Notes: generated from the sequence alone by a model not told the origin. A DNA stretch of 64,000 nucleotides from Endomychus coccineus (GCA_958510875.1 OY294067.1:30616912-30680911), one strand, 5' to 3'. Positions 11,501 to 24,744 are shown, counted from the stretch's first letter. Numbers and translations: made by a program.

Positions 11501-14500
11501 ATTCCTTTTATCTAGTAACAACGAAAACGTTATCTTGTGAAAACAAATGTTGAAGATGTAGGAATAAATGACAGATTATTTGTAATGTCTGTTTACTCCC
11601 AGTATCATACATTTGCTACTATGTAATAAACCATGATCTGTATTGAGAAACGCTAATATGTATTAATATATTCCCATCAGTAATGTGATAGTATTTAAAT
11701 AGTTTATCTATTTGAAATGTTATCAATTTCAAATAGAGAAACGAGTTCCCATGCATCGATAAGTTTCCGAAACGTTGAATATGTATAATCTTATTTCTTA
11801 TTTGTTCATCTAGTCGGATAACAGTTGCCTTATCACCAATGTCTTACCAAGTTGGTGAGTTTTTGGTCACTTTTTAGCCTATTTTGGTACAACATCCTCA
11901 GAATTTACAACAAAACGGTTAAAACTCAATGAATTCTCAACGGGATAACATTTATTTAGATTTTTAACATTGTCAAACGTAGATTTGTCAACTTATCCGA
12001 AGTAACCTTCAGTCAATCAGAAATTAATTCACTTAACAAAGGCTTTGATATAATATCCCATTCAAACCGAATAATAAACACTTTGGAAAACTTACTGTTG
12101 AAACAGAAGTTGCACTCAATGATTCAGAAGCAATAATTAAATATCATGCAAGCGATATACGAGTGCAAGGTGAAAAGTCCCTGAAAATAATACAGATGGC
12201 GCCACGATTGGAAATCCCATGTACCATCTTTAACTAAAACGCATTAAAATTTTCAGACTGATATGTTTATTTGACACCCATCGAAAGCAAGCAACCTTAA
12301 AGATTTTTGTAAACATGAAAAAAAAGTGAATTTCTTGTCTTGATTGCGTGGAAAAACCATTATGCAAACCAAAGCATCGCTTGTTAAACATTATGGGGAC
12401 TCCTCACCAGCGATTGCAACAATTCACAAATGGTTTACTGACGCCGAACGTTCTGGTCGTCCAATGAGGTTACAATGCCAGAAATCGTCCATAAATTGAT
12501 TCAAATTGTTCACAATATGTAGATGTAGTTAGCGGCGTACCTCAAGGATATGTGATTGGCCCATCATTATTCTTAATTTATACTTCCGATATTCCAGGAC
12601 CGGTTTCCTCTACCAGTTCGCAATATTTCAAGTTAGGAATAGTGTCATTTATGGCTGATACCATTAAATGCGAGCAAATGCACTGTACTTCACATTGGAA
12701 CGAACAATCCACTTATTTTCTACCATCTTAATGGGTTGAAGTTAAGCACGGTTACTTCACAGAAAGACTCAGGTATCACTATCTCTGATAACCTCACGTG
12801 ATCGCGCCACATTGAAGAAATGTGCAAGAGGGCGAATACTTCTATATTTTTGTTTAACAAAGTTGTTTCCTATCTGTCAGTGCAAACATCATGCTTTCTT
12901 TATAAAACCTATGTGAGACCTATAATTGAATTTGGTTCCTCGGTGTGGTGTCCACTGCTTGCGCGCCATAGAAATTTAATCGAATCAGTGCAGAGAAGAG
13001 CTACGAGAATGCCGTTTGGGACTATTCGTCCTGATTACCAGCATCGTTTGGGATTGTTTAAAATTCCTAAAGCAGAAGATAGACTTAGGCGTGGTGATCT
13101 AATCACAACGTACAGAATCCTTCAAAATACATTTTCTGTGATATATTTAACATTACTGCAGACCCGCGTTTACGTGGCCACTCTTTCAAATTAAGGCATG
13201 AAAATTATAAAAAATCCTGTAAGCAACATTTTATTTGCAATGGAGTATTTGGTGTATGGAATACTTTGAACACGGTTGAATCACCTTCCGTAAACTGATT
13301 TAAAAATCATATTGATTCTCTGCTATTCAGCAGTTGATGTAGTCCAATGTAGGTCTTATTATCTATTAATTTTTCTATTTGCTGTTGTATTTTGTAATAT
13401 TGATATTATTTAGTATTTTTCTCAAATAGGTGTTATTTAGCTTCCACAAATGTTACTATGTATAATTGAGTCACGTAAGATTTTATCCTCGACTCTTATC
13501 CTAATGAATAATAATAATAATAATAATTCAATATTTTATTATCCAATATTACTTCACATCCGTGGTAGAAACGATTTAGTGGTTTTAGATAACCATGTGT
13601 TACCATGATAAAATATTGTTCTAGATATTCTCAATACTACGCTGGGTGATTTATCTAATAGCTCAGGCAATTTTAAGTTACGTCATTCGCGGCAAGTTTG
13701 AAAATTACATTCACATACTTGGCTGTTAAATGTATAGTAATTTATATTAACTTTTTCCAGATATCAACAACTTCTATTGTTAACCCATTAAAAAGCACTC
13801 ATGCTTTATCAGTTCTATTTTTTGAGATATCTGTAATTCCATTTTCCTATTTCGTTTCACTCGTTGTATGACGTTACCTTTATTATCTCAATTATGCTAT
13901 TTCACCTTCTGTATTGAGTTGAGCTCTACTATTTTGTGATATTCCATTTTAATTCACTTTCGTGAATAATGTTAGTTTTTCAAATGCACTAATACATTCG
14001 ATCGCTGCGCCAAGTGGTTTTCTGCCACTGACTCAATGTTAGCTCTGCTGTTGGAATTTTTTCTGATTATTTTGAATTTGGTCTGCCAATTTGCAAAGCA
14101 GGTGACAATAACACATCCAACAATTAAGCCGTTAATATCAAATTTTGTTTGAATGGCAAATGGTAATTGTAGGTGAATGGCTTTTATCTAGGCAAATGAA
14201 AAACCTCCATCAAGCTCTAAACGTGGTTTAAGAATATACACGAGCCGTAGGCATGGACTTGGGATTGGACAAGTGCGCAGTGTCTCATTTGAAGAGAGGA
14301 CGTTCTCTGGAAGTGCATGAGAATATGTAGCTTGCCGACGGAAGCATCTTTAAACATCTTGATGCAGGAGAGACCTAGCGATACCTGGGAATTGAACACC
14401 GTCATAATTATTACGCTTCCCAGGTAAAGGTGGTTCTCCGCGGCAAATACAGAAACCTTGTTCGAAAGATCTTTCGAATGAGAAAAATGCCTCTGCAAGA

Positions 14501-17500
14501 AATATGCTCGCCGTTCCAGTCCTGCTTCACTCTTTTGGAGTGGTGAAATAGACGGTCGATGAGCTGCATAGACGCGTCAAAGAAACCAGGAAAATAATGC
14601 ATATCCATCATAGTTTGCATCCTTGGTCGTCCGTTTCCCGTATTTATCTTCCACGTCTCCGAGGAGGTAGGGAACTCCTTAGTCTGTAGGGTCTGCCTCG
14701 ACGTGTAGTTCTGAATATAGCTTGTAAAGTTCTTAGGAGTTCGGACCCCCTCCTGTGCCTTGTCAAAAGCGACGAATTGGCCGGAGTGTGGGCATTTATA
14801 GTTGAGGCAGCACAAAAATCTGCGAAAGAACTTTGTCTCGAATTTCAGATTAGTAGAGACGACAGCCTCGAGTCTCAATCTTCTCACCTGAAAGCCCAGA
14901 TAAATGCCGCTCCATTTTATGCTCAGGCGGCATGTTGACAAACCGATACACGACGTTTTCTACCGGAACATCGGAACGCCCGGCTTGTCAACCAGGCTAA
15001 CCTTGGGCTACCTGAGATCAGCCGGGATATAAATCCGAGAATGAGGGATTTACCGCAGCTTGCCAAGATGGCGTAATCAACATCTTGGTATATCGCCGCA
15101 ATGGGTAGTGCAGGTTACTGATGTCAGATGCAGGTCCTGTAGAAAGGTGCATGAGATGCTTTTCCACCTATCGGCATGTCCGGCAAAAGCGGCCTCGGCG
15201 TACACCCATCGCCATGATGCTATGTATGTCATCGAATTCTCTGCTCTGGCAAAGAAGAACACAGTCTTGAAAGAGGAGGAAAAATGGACAAAGTATCAAG
15301 ATCTCCTGTTCGAGCTCCGCACGCTATACCCAGGCCACAAGGTCGTATTAGTGGTTCTAATAATCGGTGTTTTGGGCGGAATTCGGTATTCGCTGCGTTC
15401 GATCTTGAAGATCATTCCGGCCTGTAAGAACTCGGCCCAGATCGGATGCAGAAAGCAGTCATTCTGGATTCAATAAGGCTACTTAGGGCACACGATTTAG
15501 GAACCTGAAGCTACTTACCAACCGGTGGGGAGGAGTAATTCCGGTTAACTGACTTAGGTTTTTTTTTTGAAGGGAAAACTTCTTGAGGCGTGTTGAGCTA
15601 TTTCAGATGAGGGGTAAAACCATGAGTCCGTCACGTCCCGTCACGCTGTAGCTATATATATTAGGTATTATGTATACTGCTGCGTGCGCAACTGCGGCCG
15701 TGCGTGACTCGGGTCAGGCGTCAGGCATCTCTCTAAACGCCTACACACGTGTCCATATCTGAGTCGGTGTTGGTGAGCCTGCCTGTGTGAGCCAGTGCTC
15801 TAGATTACGGTATAAAGGACAGGTATACGTATACACTGCGTATACACACTATAGCTACAACAGCACGCATATACTCGACGTTATTCATTTACTCAATCCT
15901 CCGTCCTCGTGCAGACGAAAGTTATATTTTTATGCTAACTGAAAAAATGGAAATTTTTTGCAATACAACTCGTACTTTAATTATTACAGAGTAAAAAGTA
16001 ATAATTAAATTATGTGTGATCAGTAATAGTAGCCTGTTTTTATACATGAGCACACCAGATTCCACTGTAAGTTTCATGCTTGGATCTAATCTAATAATTT
16101 AAGTATCGTCGAAGTTACCGATAATGACGACGCAAATGTAGAAAATGCTGTTTAACATTACTTTCATTTATATCGATGTAAATATCAATAAATAATATGT
16201 TTTGAGAATTAAATAATGTGTGTTTATGATAATGGCTATCGGGTTACATTCATACTCTTTACAGGAATTGAACCGCCCATTACACGTTTTTTATTATTAA
16301 ATATAAAAATGTATATAATTGTTGATTAAAATGCTGACAGTTGTGAAAACTAAAGAAAAACTAATTATACTAATTTTCATTTAGAAATAATAAAACTGTA
16401 ATTTCGGATGCTGCAATAATTCAAAGATAACATAAAATAAATTGTTTACTTCATAATGTCAGTTTCACTTCTGTCAGCAGTGCTCGGTGACTGCTCGTAT
16501 TTTTTTTATTGTTATTAAATAATGTTGCCAGCTTTAATTGTTTTCAGTTACTTTAATTATAGTCTTTCATGTAACGTGGTGACAATCGTGATATATTATT
16601 AATAGGCCAGGATCCTTGAAACATTCAATTTTTAGTCTTACAAATAATTTTTGATATACTACTGAAGTTTGAAATTAACAAAAAAAAATTATTATCTTCG
16701 TGACTCGGAGATTAGAAGGTGCCCTTTTTCTTATTTTTTATTGCAGCATTACAATCCGTTGATATTATCGCATGATTCTAATTATTTTTTATGAATTCCT
16801 GACCTAAAATGTAGTGAACCATGAGATAATATTAAATTATCATATTTGTCTCATTAACTATTTTGAGATTGTATATCATTAAATGAAATGCGCGTGATCT
16901 TCATTCAAACATCATTTTAAGATACGTGAGTAAAATTGTTATCAGCTAATTTTCAATAGCGTCCAATGTGGATATCATTAAAATGAGTCAGCAATTCGGC
17001 CCTTCCATAGAAACTAAAATTCATCGATTAGGTTTCAATATCACAATCACATTCTAATTATAATTGTCCATGAGATTTGTCACTCATTTCCATCCCAGAC
17101 TATAATATTAAGAAACTAATCATACAAGAGATATATGTAAACCTATTAATAGCCAACGTTGCGTAAACGCAACATTTCGTCTTTAATTTTTTTAATTTAT
17201 TCTCAGATAGTCTCAATATATCAATTAATAGGGGAGAGTGTGAAGGAATGGAACATTTTTAGGAAAACTATTTGTATCATTGATGAGGGCATTGGAATTA
17301 AAATTTAAATAATCAGAATATACAGATGAAGGTTTCGTAAAAGTAATGGGAATAATAAATATTTCAAAAAAAGTTTTTTTTCCATAAACAAATAGGTACA
17401 TAAGTGCCTCATTTTAATAACACCTTGACTTTGTAATTGAATACTTCCGGGCAAACAACTTTCGCAGTCAACCACTTCCATCAACCCATTTGCTCTATTT

Positions 17501-20500
17501 CGGAATCGGAGGAATTTTACCCCCAGCAAGGTTATAACTATTGTCCTATTCTTACCTTAATCTTAAAATAAGAATTTCGGACTGCAGGTTGAAAGCATGC
17601 GTATGTTATATATATTTCAATGAAATACTATAATTCCATTTAAAAAACTGAAGATGGATACTTGCTCAGGTAAATTTTAAGGGTGCCTGAAACTCGTCAC
17701 TCAGTACTCTTTCGTAAAAACAGAAAGGATGGGCGGATGTTGATTATCATGGCTAATTGAAGATTTACTGCTTCTTAAGGGTAGACAGGGCCTTGCTTCC
17801 AAACTTATTCCAATTCTTTTGAAAAGTCGTTTGTGAAAGAAATTATTAGTGAACGCGGAAACATTCAAATAGTGTACGAAAATGTATGTTTTCTAAACAT
17901 CGATCTTCAACTAATGAAACTGTCTGGAGGTGCATCAAACGGCCTAAATGTAAGGCTTATGTGTATACCATTGGGGAATCGGGTAGTTTTGTTGTAATAA
18001 CGTTAAAAATCAGCATAATCACGAACCTGAAGAAAAAATTGCTAGAAGTTCTTAGCGTTGCCTGCAAAAGAACAGCGGATGAAGAACCTACAGAGGGACC
18101 AACTAAAATATTGCATAAAGAATTAGCTACAAATGGTTTTCCCTCAAATTTTTCTTCAGAAACATTGACTTCCCGTGACTCAAAATGCGTATAAGAAAAT
18201 ATGTACAATACACGTCGCAACACATTGCCAACTTTGCCTCGCTCTGCCAACGAAGTTTACCGTTATCTGCAAGAACTTTTGTACAAAACGTCAAGAGAGG
18301 AAAATTTTGTTCTGGATAATGATTTCCGAAATGGAATTGTAATTTTTAACTGCCAAAAAATTTGAAATTTTCATGTAAGTCGAGTTTTATATACATGGAT
18401 GGCACATTCCAATACTGCACAAAATTTTTCACACAACTATTTACCATACATGGTTACATAAATGGACTATATACCGCTAGTGTTTACTGAAAAACAAATC
18501 AGAAGAAACTTATAGACTATGTTTGGAAAAAAATAAGTTTATTTGTTCTCGTAACAACTTAGGTTTAATTCCTGAGAAAGTAGTGGTTGATTAAGAAATT
18601 GTCATTCATAATGCAGTTCGTAAAGTGTGGGATAACGTTACAATTATTGGTTGCCGCTTCCATCGTACGTCTTGGTACCGTAAAATACAAAAGTTGGGGT
18701 TATCTAAGTGGTGAATATAAAAACAAAAATTGTTTTGGTATGGTATTTTTAAATCCAAATCTGGTAAGCGATTGTTTTGTTTTTGAGTTACTTGCGATAG
18801 AATCAAGTGACGATAAGTTAACGGTTTCTGCTGATTATTTGGTGGATTATTTTATATCCGACTAAGCCACTTTTCCACCCCACATTTGGGCTGAAGCTTC
18901 TTCAACTCTAAATAAAATCACGAACGCTTGAGAATCCTTTCATTCTCATTTAAATAACTCTTTTTATTATAGTTCACCGAATATTTTTTATTTCATGGAT
19001 GTTTTGTTAAAAATTGTTCAAATAGAAGTGTACTTAAAATGTAATAGTGTGAATCTAAAAACTTCGGAGACAAGATTTTTTGCAAAAATTATTGTTAGAT
19101 TTGGAACAACAAAAGATAACTACCCTCCATTTTGTTGAAGTTGTTTCAAATATATATGGACACAATCCATAAAATATGTAGTATTATTATGTATACATTG
19201 TCAATGTTTTTCTTCCGAAGGTTATGTAAAATTTATGTATTAAAGTACATTATATTCTTGATCATATGTTACACATTTTTTTATTACACTAATTTAATTT
19301 ATAAATAAAGTAAAACCGACCAAATAATTTAATTTCTCAATCATATTAAATTTTTTGTAAAAGTAAAAATATTACTTGGATACCTATGGTGGCAAAATTA
19401 TTGCATCAACAAGGATTTCATTGTATTTTAGAATTTTAAAATTAATAATTATCTTCGTGGCGAATTTCGTAGTCAAAATCGGCCTATGCCACGAATTTTA
19501 TGTTTACCTGCATATTGTGTCGAATTTCGAAGTAGGGTGAGGGAAGTGAAAATGTGTAAAATAATGAAATAACACTCGAAGATTAATGAAATAAAAATGT
19601 AATGTTTAATTGCTGACTATTGTTTCGTCACACAGTGACATCAAAGTGGGTTATATTCTTTCATACTTGGTGAAATTATGGGCTATGAAAAGAAATTATT
19701 ATTCTCTACTGAACGCAGTTCAGTCTACTTAATCAATATAATATTTACCTTTATGCATCAAATATTATTCACAAGATAAGAGAAACGCAATCCTCATGTG
19801 CACGAACTGGCAAAACGTAGGATGTCAAGTGATAACTGTAGTCAAGCGGTATTGTTCCTGTTGCGTCCTTAAAGGACTACCATAGTACAATACTTGTAAC
19901 CCCCTATCAGTACTGTTTTATATTATTAGTACGCCGGCGAGCTTTAGACCCTTTAAAAAGGATCTCTGGACTCCACCATCTTCCTTTCCATTCTCCGCAT
20001 GAAAAAGACCAATGACTATAGATAGACACAGCATCGCCTATACGTTACTAAAGCAGTGTTTGCGGACAAGAGAAGGGGTGGGGACACTGTTTGCCTCCTG
20101 TTTCAATCAGATTTGCATTTATAGTTTCCGCTTAGAATGTAACGAATTGGCGACTTGCACTTTCATGTAATCAAAATCAAAATCCCAGCCTTGCAAACCT
20201 AACCAAACCAAAACCTAACTACTATTCGAGTGCGTTATCCTACTTCTCTAGTTTCATATCTTCTTCTTGTTTCACAATCCACATTCATCTTGAACCCATT
20301 GTTTCACACCGTGATTCTCAGTTTCTGCCCTCAATATTTCCGCTTAACACATTCTCTCTTATGTTCCGGCAATTTAAAAGAACGAATATATTAACAATAT
20401 CGTAGGCGACGTATACTAGATTGAGCGGAGCTATCCTTGTTAATTTTGTATTACCTCATTTTATGTTTAATGATGGAATGAATATTTTCTAGGGATGTGG

Positions 20501-21464
20501 CATGTATGGCATCTAATGCGAATGTGTACAGCTGTTGGAAAAAAAGAAATTTTTTATGTCTGGCCTTTTGGTCTAGCATCTTGGCTTGCTGGGATGATTT
20601 ATATACCCAGAATGCAAGGTGATGCAGCAAAGAAAATTCTAGATGACGCAACAGAAATGATAAAGAAATGTAAAGTAAGTACTTTTTCAGAATTATGAAG
20701 TTATTTTCCTTTACGAATTTACTTATTTTCGACTAAACTATAACATTTTCCTTCATCCGTGAGAGCAATTCTTGATGAATAATATATAGCTACCTTTTGT
20801 TTTAAAAACATTTTAACGTCAAGTAGATGGTGAATGTTTTATGACCACCAAAATATCTGAAATGATTTGAATTAGTTTCCTAGTGCGGGGTAAAGTTGTG
20901 ATTTGTCACACAGTATAAGATTTGATACAGCCATAATCCAGTTTACATAAGGTGAAGTTAGAACGTTACAATTTTTTTCTGACATTTTAGGCTAAATTGT
21001 GGATATTCCCAGAAGGTACTAGGCGCAGTGACGGTCAAATTCACCCCTTCAAAAAAGGTGCCTTCCACTTAGCAATAAAATCCCAATTGCCTATTTTACC
21101 CATAGTAATTGGACATTACTATTTCCTGGATTCTAAGAACAAACGTTTCGATCGAGGTAAGTTGTTCAAAATATCTCAAACTGATGTTGCATCATTACAC
21201 TCGCAGCCGTCCAAATTTAAGAATTATCTATCAATAAAATATATTGAAATTTTCAATAATATTCTGTAGAGGACAATAATTGGCAGTGAATTATTTGCAG
21301 GGAATGCCATCTTACAAGCGTTACCACCAATCCCTACAGAAGGGAAGACCATCGCTGATCTAGATGATTTACTTAATGAAACCAGAGAAAAAATGTCCAC
21401 TGCTTTTCACGAATTAAACAAGGAATTGAAGGAATCATCACAATCCAATATTACTAGTCACTAA
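8589..21464 (+). CDS. 1-acyl-sn-glycerol-3-phosphate acyltransferase (AGPAT1/2-like)
   Basis: Five exons: 8589-8776, 8834-8967, 20493-20674, 20991-21156 and 21301-21464, giving 834 nt and 277 aa with all phases closing. This is the usual length of the family. The enzyme transfers an acyl chain from acyl-CoA to lysophosphatidic acid to make phosphatidic acid, at the ER membrane. The N-terminus is a hydrophobic membrane segment. Acyltransferase motif I is NHQSVVD (residue ~99, catalytic His-Asp). GMIYIPR (~141) and FPEGTR (~174, phosphate binding) are motifs II and III. LPILPIVIGHY follows as motif IV. The polar tail is short. Intron 2 is 11.5 kb of transposon remnants; the other introns are short. 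AATAAA at 21684 may be the poly(A) signal. AGPAT1 and AGPAT2 cannot be told apart here. Confidence 0.93.
9660..10083 (-). pseudogene. MULE transposase fragment fused to a LINE 3' end
   Basis: The minus-strand open frame has IIFGRQSWFPLL, then ADGTFTAASSLFAQIYTVM, then HPIFHALVPNKLQAIYIK. This is the first-aspartate block of MULE transposase domains (DGTF...LFxQLYT). After about residue 93 it changes into LQTF-like LINE C-terminal sequence and a 3' end (AAACCTATAAT near 9670, minus) shared with copies at about 29250 and 30590. It is a junction of two unrelated transposons, not a functional gene. Confidence 0.6.
10690..11000 (-). pseudogene. LINE reverse-transcriptase fragment (jockey/CR1-like), antisense to host gene
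   Basis: Nucleotide-level similarity to the better preserved copy at 30580-31440: shared words include GCAGTTTTCGCAATG, TTGGTGGTGATTCCGAGCG and GAGTTTTGGTTGCATTA. On the minus strand this is the RT thumb region with a DRSTQ/LKVAPS-type reading. Stops and indels throughout. Confidence 0.6.
11116..11158 (+). ncRNA. Hammerhead ribozyme motif, second family
   Basis: Helix I TGCC (11116-11119) pairs perfectly with GGCA (11155-11158). The core is CTGAAGA (11120-11126); position 7 is the one tolerant core base. An extra U follows, then an imperfect helix II (GCCA/TGGT with a C-U mismatch), GAAA (11147-11150) and CGTC, with predicted cleavage after 11154. Helix III is only the self-complementary ACGT, with no loop, so activity would need a dimer. 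A deleted copy of the same family is at 60437-60480. Confidence 0.6.
12150..12520 (+). pseudogene. Mariner transposase remnant, 5' half
   Basis: Begins near AAGGTGAAAAGTCCCTGAAA with terminal-repeat-like sequence. The coding part includes KASLVKHYGDSSPAIATIHK, then WFTDAERSGRP and, after a frameshift, VTMPEIVHKLIQIV. This is the helix-turn-helix N-terminus of a mariner transposase. It stops abruptly at about 12520 where LINE sequence starts. A second copy of the same end is at 55120-55470 (minus). Confidence 0.7.
12525..13525 (+). pseudogene. LINE reverse-transcriptase fragment (CR1/jockey-like), 3' end
   Basis: Starts with VVSGVPQGYVIGPSLFLIYT (RT motif B), then a degraded YADD region. A cleaner C-terminal stretch follows: CFLYKTYVRPIIEFGSSVW, then RNLIESVQRRATR and RLGLFKIPKAEDRLRRGDLI, the typical LINE ORF2 thumb/tail. 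It ends with an (AATA/AAT)n tail at 13505-13527, typical of 3'-end-primed LINE insertions. Multiple frameshifts. Confidence 0.75.
14160..15545 (+). pseudogene. R2/R4-type LINE remnant with REL-endonuclease zinc finger
   Basis: The plus strand near 14170-14330 gives LHQALNVV, then AVGMDLGLDKCAVSHLKRG, the RT region after the catalytic box in R2/R4/NeSL-type LINEs. At 15060-15476 the frame has CRSCRKVHEMLFHLSACPAK then THRHD: C-x2-C-x7-H-x4-C followed by RHD, the signature ahead of the restriction-enzyme-like endonuclease. Stops and frameshifts lie between the parts. Minus-strand open frames across it (14217-14941, 15077-15262) are antisense shadows. Confidence 0.7.
15546..17839. other. Intron sequence; no gene recognised
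   Basis: Part of acyltransferase intron 2. A GC-richer patch at 15620-15840 (GCGTGCGCAACTGCGGCCG) stands out from AT-rich surroundings and is probably transposon-derived. Elsewhere only AT-rich non-coding sequence is seen. Confidence 0.4.
17840..19095 (+). pseudogene. FLYWCH-MULE transposase pseudogene
   Basis: N-terminal FLYWCH-type zinc finger: FSKHRSSTNETVWRCIKRPK, then CKAYVYT and, in the next frame, QHNHEPEEK. The linker reads KILHKELATNGFPSNF. The MULE transposase core follows: YMDGTFQYCTKFFTQLFTIH with the first catalytic Asp (about 18390-18460), VVVD-like and LGLIPEK segments, then ESFHSHLNNSFY and IFYFMDVLLK near the C-terminus. At least five frameshifts or stops. The same superfamily gives the fragment at 9800-10083. 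Confidence 0.75.
19096..20492. other. Intron sequence; no gene recognised
   Basis: 3' part of acyltransferase intron 2, up to the TTTTCTAG acceptor before 20493. A GC-richer block at 19860-20130 is unlike its surroundings but has no recognised domain. Confidence 0.4.
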
Positions 21465-23090
21465 TTATAGGTTACAAATTATTTTCACATAATCAAGGTG
21501 GGTACACCTAAAATTGGTGTATTAGCTAAGTAGGTTATTTACACATATGATTGTGTGAAAATTTTTAATTGTTCTAGCCATCTCGTTCAGTTTTTTGAAT
21601 TTAAGTCATTAATATTGATTATATGGTAAATTTGTTCCTCACATTTTCCACTATTTATAGACGGTCATATTTCCTAAAAACATAATAAAATAATTATTAT
21701 TTTTTCAAATTTATTTCTTCATGTTGAAAATAACCACTGCTTATCTATAGGTAGGTATATCGATTAACTATTTATGATGAAAAGATATTCGTTCATAAGT
21801 TGATATATCAATTCGTATTTTCTATTTTGATAATTTAGTGTAACAGGATATTTTAATAGCGAATTGCAGAATTCAATTGTTATCAAAGCATGAATTGATG
21901 TGTTGTGATATTTTAAATTCGAATGGTAATAAATTTTCATGATGTAAATGCCTAAATTGTACATCTTCAAGGAATTGGTGGTTACAAACAATATTTCTTA
22001 ATTTTCTGTTACATTATTTTATTTGCCGTTTTGAGAAACATGCATATCCCTATTTGAATAATTCAAATTTTAATTTGTTGGTATCTAGCAGTCTGCACAC
22101 TCCGAAAATTAAGAAATAGCCATGTAGTAAAGAAAATCACCGTTTCTATGTTGTTTTATTCAAATGTTCAATTCATTTTGATAAAATATTGCAATTTGAA
22201 CATTTTTGAAAATAGTGATACCATATGAATTTAAGAACGCAGGAATTGTTTATTATATTACTGAAAGATGAATTTCACGTTGTTTCCAATAAAAGAAGCG
22301 ATTGCTATCGCATTCAAAGAATCATAAAATAATTGCAAATGTTTATTCTGCGTGTGCCTTTAGGGTTTATTTCTATAAAAGTATTTGAAGATAAAGTGGC
22401 ATATCAATATTTTTAATACAATATTCACGCTGAGATATAGGATAAAACATTATCGAGTATAGGAATTAGAAAAATGCTGCATATTGAAATGCACTAGAAT
22501 CATATGAAAACCGATTCAACATATTAATTATTTAATTATTACAGTTTTAGTGATTGAGGATAAGGACTAAGGCTATCTTTGAACTATAAAAGTTCAAATA
22601 ATGAAATGAGAAAGGAATGCTTTGAGCAGTGTTATTTTGAATATAATAGTACCTACTATCACTTGAAAGAATCTACTGGAAAGTTGTAAAACTTTGAATA
22701 AAGAATGCAATCCGATGGGATACATTGGCACTTTTGAAAACGATATAACTATTTTGTGAATCTTTAGTGTCGCTAAGAAATGTTTCTATATCATTAGATT
22801 TAGGAAGTTATGTAACATATTGAATATTTATTTCATTATTCATGAATGTCTACAGCAACTAGAGTTACCATTATTATGTAGTTATTAGTGTATATATTTG
22901 AAGAGGAATGTGGGCGTACATATACAGCACTCACCATTTATATTTTTTAATAAAAAGAGGCCATATACATTTACATAATTTAAATGAATGTCAATTTGTA
23001 TATTTTTGGAAATTTAACCATTCCGGATATTTGTAATAAAGACTATTTATAATGTTTAGTTTTACTTTCCTAGTCTCAATATTATTTTTG
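21465..23090. other. Downstream region of the acyltransferase gene; 3' UTR candidates
   Basis: AT-rich non-coding sequence. AATAAA at 21684-21689 lies 220 nt after the stop; another AATAAA lies near 23035, just before a transposon boundary. The only other open frame (21764-21991, minus) has no domain. Confidence 0.5.
21684..21689 (+). promoter_or_regulatory. Candidate poly(A) signal, acyltransferase gene
   Basis: AATAAA hexamer 220 nt after the TAA stop, followed by T-rich sequence. Confidence 0.4.
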
Positions 23091-24210
23091 ACGTGACAAC
23101 GTCTTATAATTCGATGGAGCCGGCTGCACGCACGAAAAAACATGACTCATGCGGCGTTACCTCGCTCTGAAGCGTTACATTAATCGGCCTCCGCGTTCGG
23201 CAGCGTTCGACATCTGTCTCTCTCCTACTTGAGTGAGCGATGCGTCCGCGTGGACAGCTGCTATACAATAATACATTTACATGTTTTCGTCAAGTATGAA
23301 GTGCAGTGAAAAGTGAATGTGGTGTCAATTGTTTACAGCAACGATAATTGCGGCGATAAAGGTAATGATTCTTTCGATATTAAATATATGTTCAGTGATA
23401 TATTGTCGAATATTCGTGCTTTCATCATTAAAATAAATAGCATCGGTCCGCTAGTGCAGCGATTGTAGGTTATGCTATAATTGACAAAACTATAACAATA
23501 AGTTAACAGAACTATTTCACGATGAGTAAAAAATCAATTGCTTTACTATTCGATCGAAATAATTATCGAGCATAGCTATGATTTCAAAAAATTAAAACAA
23601 ATGTTAAATCTTCCACATATCATAACAACGTGTCTGAAATGATAGGTTGGACCAGCCAGCCGTCAAAGGGAACAATTTTCTCCTACATCAAACACATTGA
23701 GGCGGGCTTTTTAAAAGCTACAGTTACAAAAATTTTAATGATGTTCCCAAATTTTAAATTTAAGATTTATGAACAATAATTTAATCACAGTTTATTCTTA
23801 TAATAAATTATTCAAAATTTAACAGTCGTGTAGAAATTTAAACAATACATTTTATTCAAATATTTTGTAAATTTAAAATGATTTTCTGAACGAAGAATTT
23901 TATGAAAAAATTTTCTAAATTGTTTCGAACGACGATTCATTTTGCAGAACCGCTTACAATCGCACCATGGAAAAACAACCTGACGAACCAGAGTATTTCA
24001 CGATGTACATTGTAAAAAAAATAAATAAAAATTGACATAATTGTATTTATGCGTACAAATAAATGTAACTTGATCAATTCAATTGTGATTTTCATTTACC
24101 TCCTTACCTTACCTATAACCATACAAAATATCTATCAAACAAATAAAATTAAAATTTTCTTTTGAAAAATGAAATCATTCCATCAGTATTTTCTTATGAC
24201 GTTGTCACGT
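23091..24210. mobile_element. 1.1-kb DNA transposon remnant with ACGTGACAACGTC termini
   Basis: ACGTGACAACGTC at 23091-23103 is repeated as its exact reverse complement at 24198-24210. The left 180 bases are GC-rich (GCCGGCTGCACGCACG...) against a strongly AT-rich background. Near the right end a short plus-strand frame reads MEKQPDEPEYFTMYIVKK and then stops, probably a transposase C-terminus. No clear TSD, so superfamily unassigned. Confidence 0.5.
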
Positions 24211-24744
24211 TCAACTATCGTCAGTAAACCGACTTTACAGACAACCGATTTTTTTTATTGGAATAGGACACCAGCATAAACCTTTTAAATTATCCGACTA
24301 TGCCGACATCCTGAGGTAATTGGTGGAATCAGTTCCTATAGCGAAACAATTACAAAGTTGCTGCCGCTGCAACTTTAGTAAAAAATTTAGATACTATACC
24401 TATATTTGAATACGAAAAATGTAACGAGCATTTCCTCTTCTTAATGTTGTTGTTTCAATTTGCGGTGCACCGAAGTGTGTGAATCCCGTTTCCTTCCACA
24501 GGTAAAGTATCGAAAATTTTTGAATATTGCAATATGCAAAAAAACAAAGGAGGTTGCAAATATTGAGAACTAAAATGATTGCGTGTTCATTGTAATGCCA
24601 GGATGATGAATATTTTAAAATACATACATTCCTGACAAATTCGATGACGTTTTCATGCCTACATGTATTTCCACAAACCAAGGATCATCCCAATATCGCT
24701 ACCATTGATAACCATATGCCCGAAATAGACTTTCGTCGGCCAAA

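Noticed and set aside
14217..14941. Two long overlapping minus-strand open frames (93 and 176 aa)
   Set aside because: Antisense of the R2/R4-type LINE remnant; no domain on this strand, while the plus strand carries recognisable RT and REL motifs.
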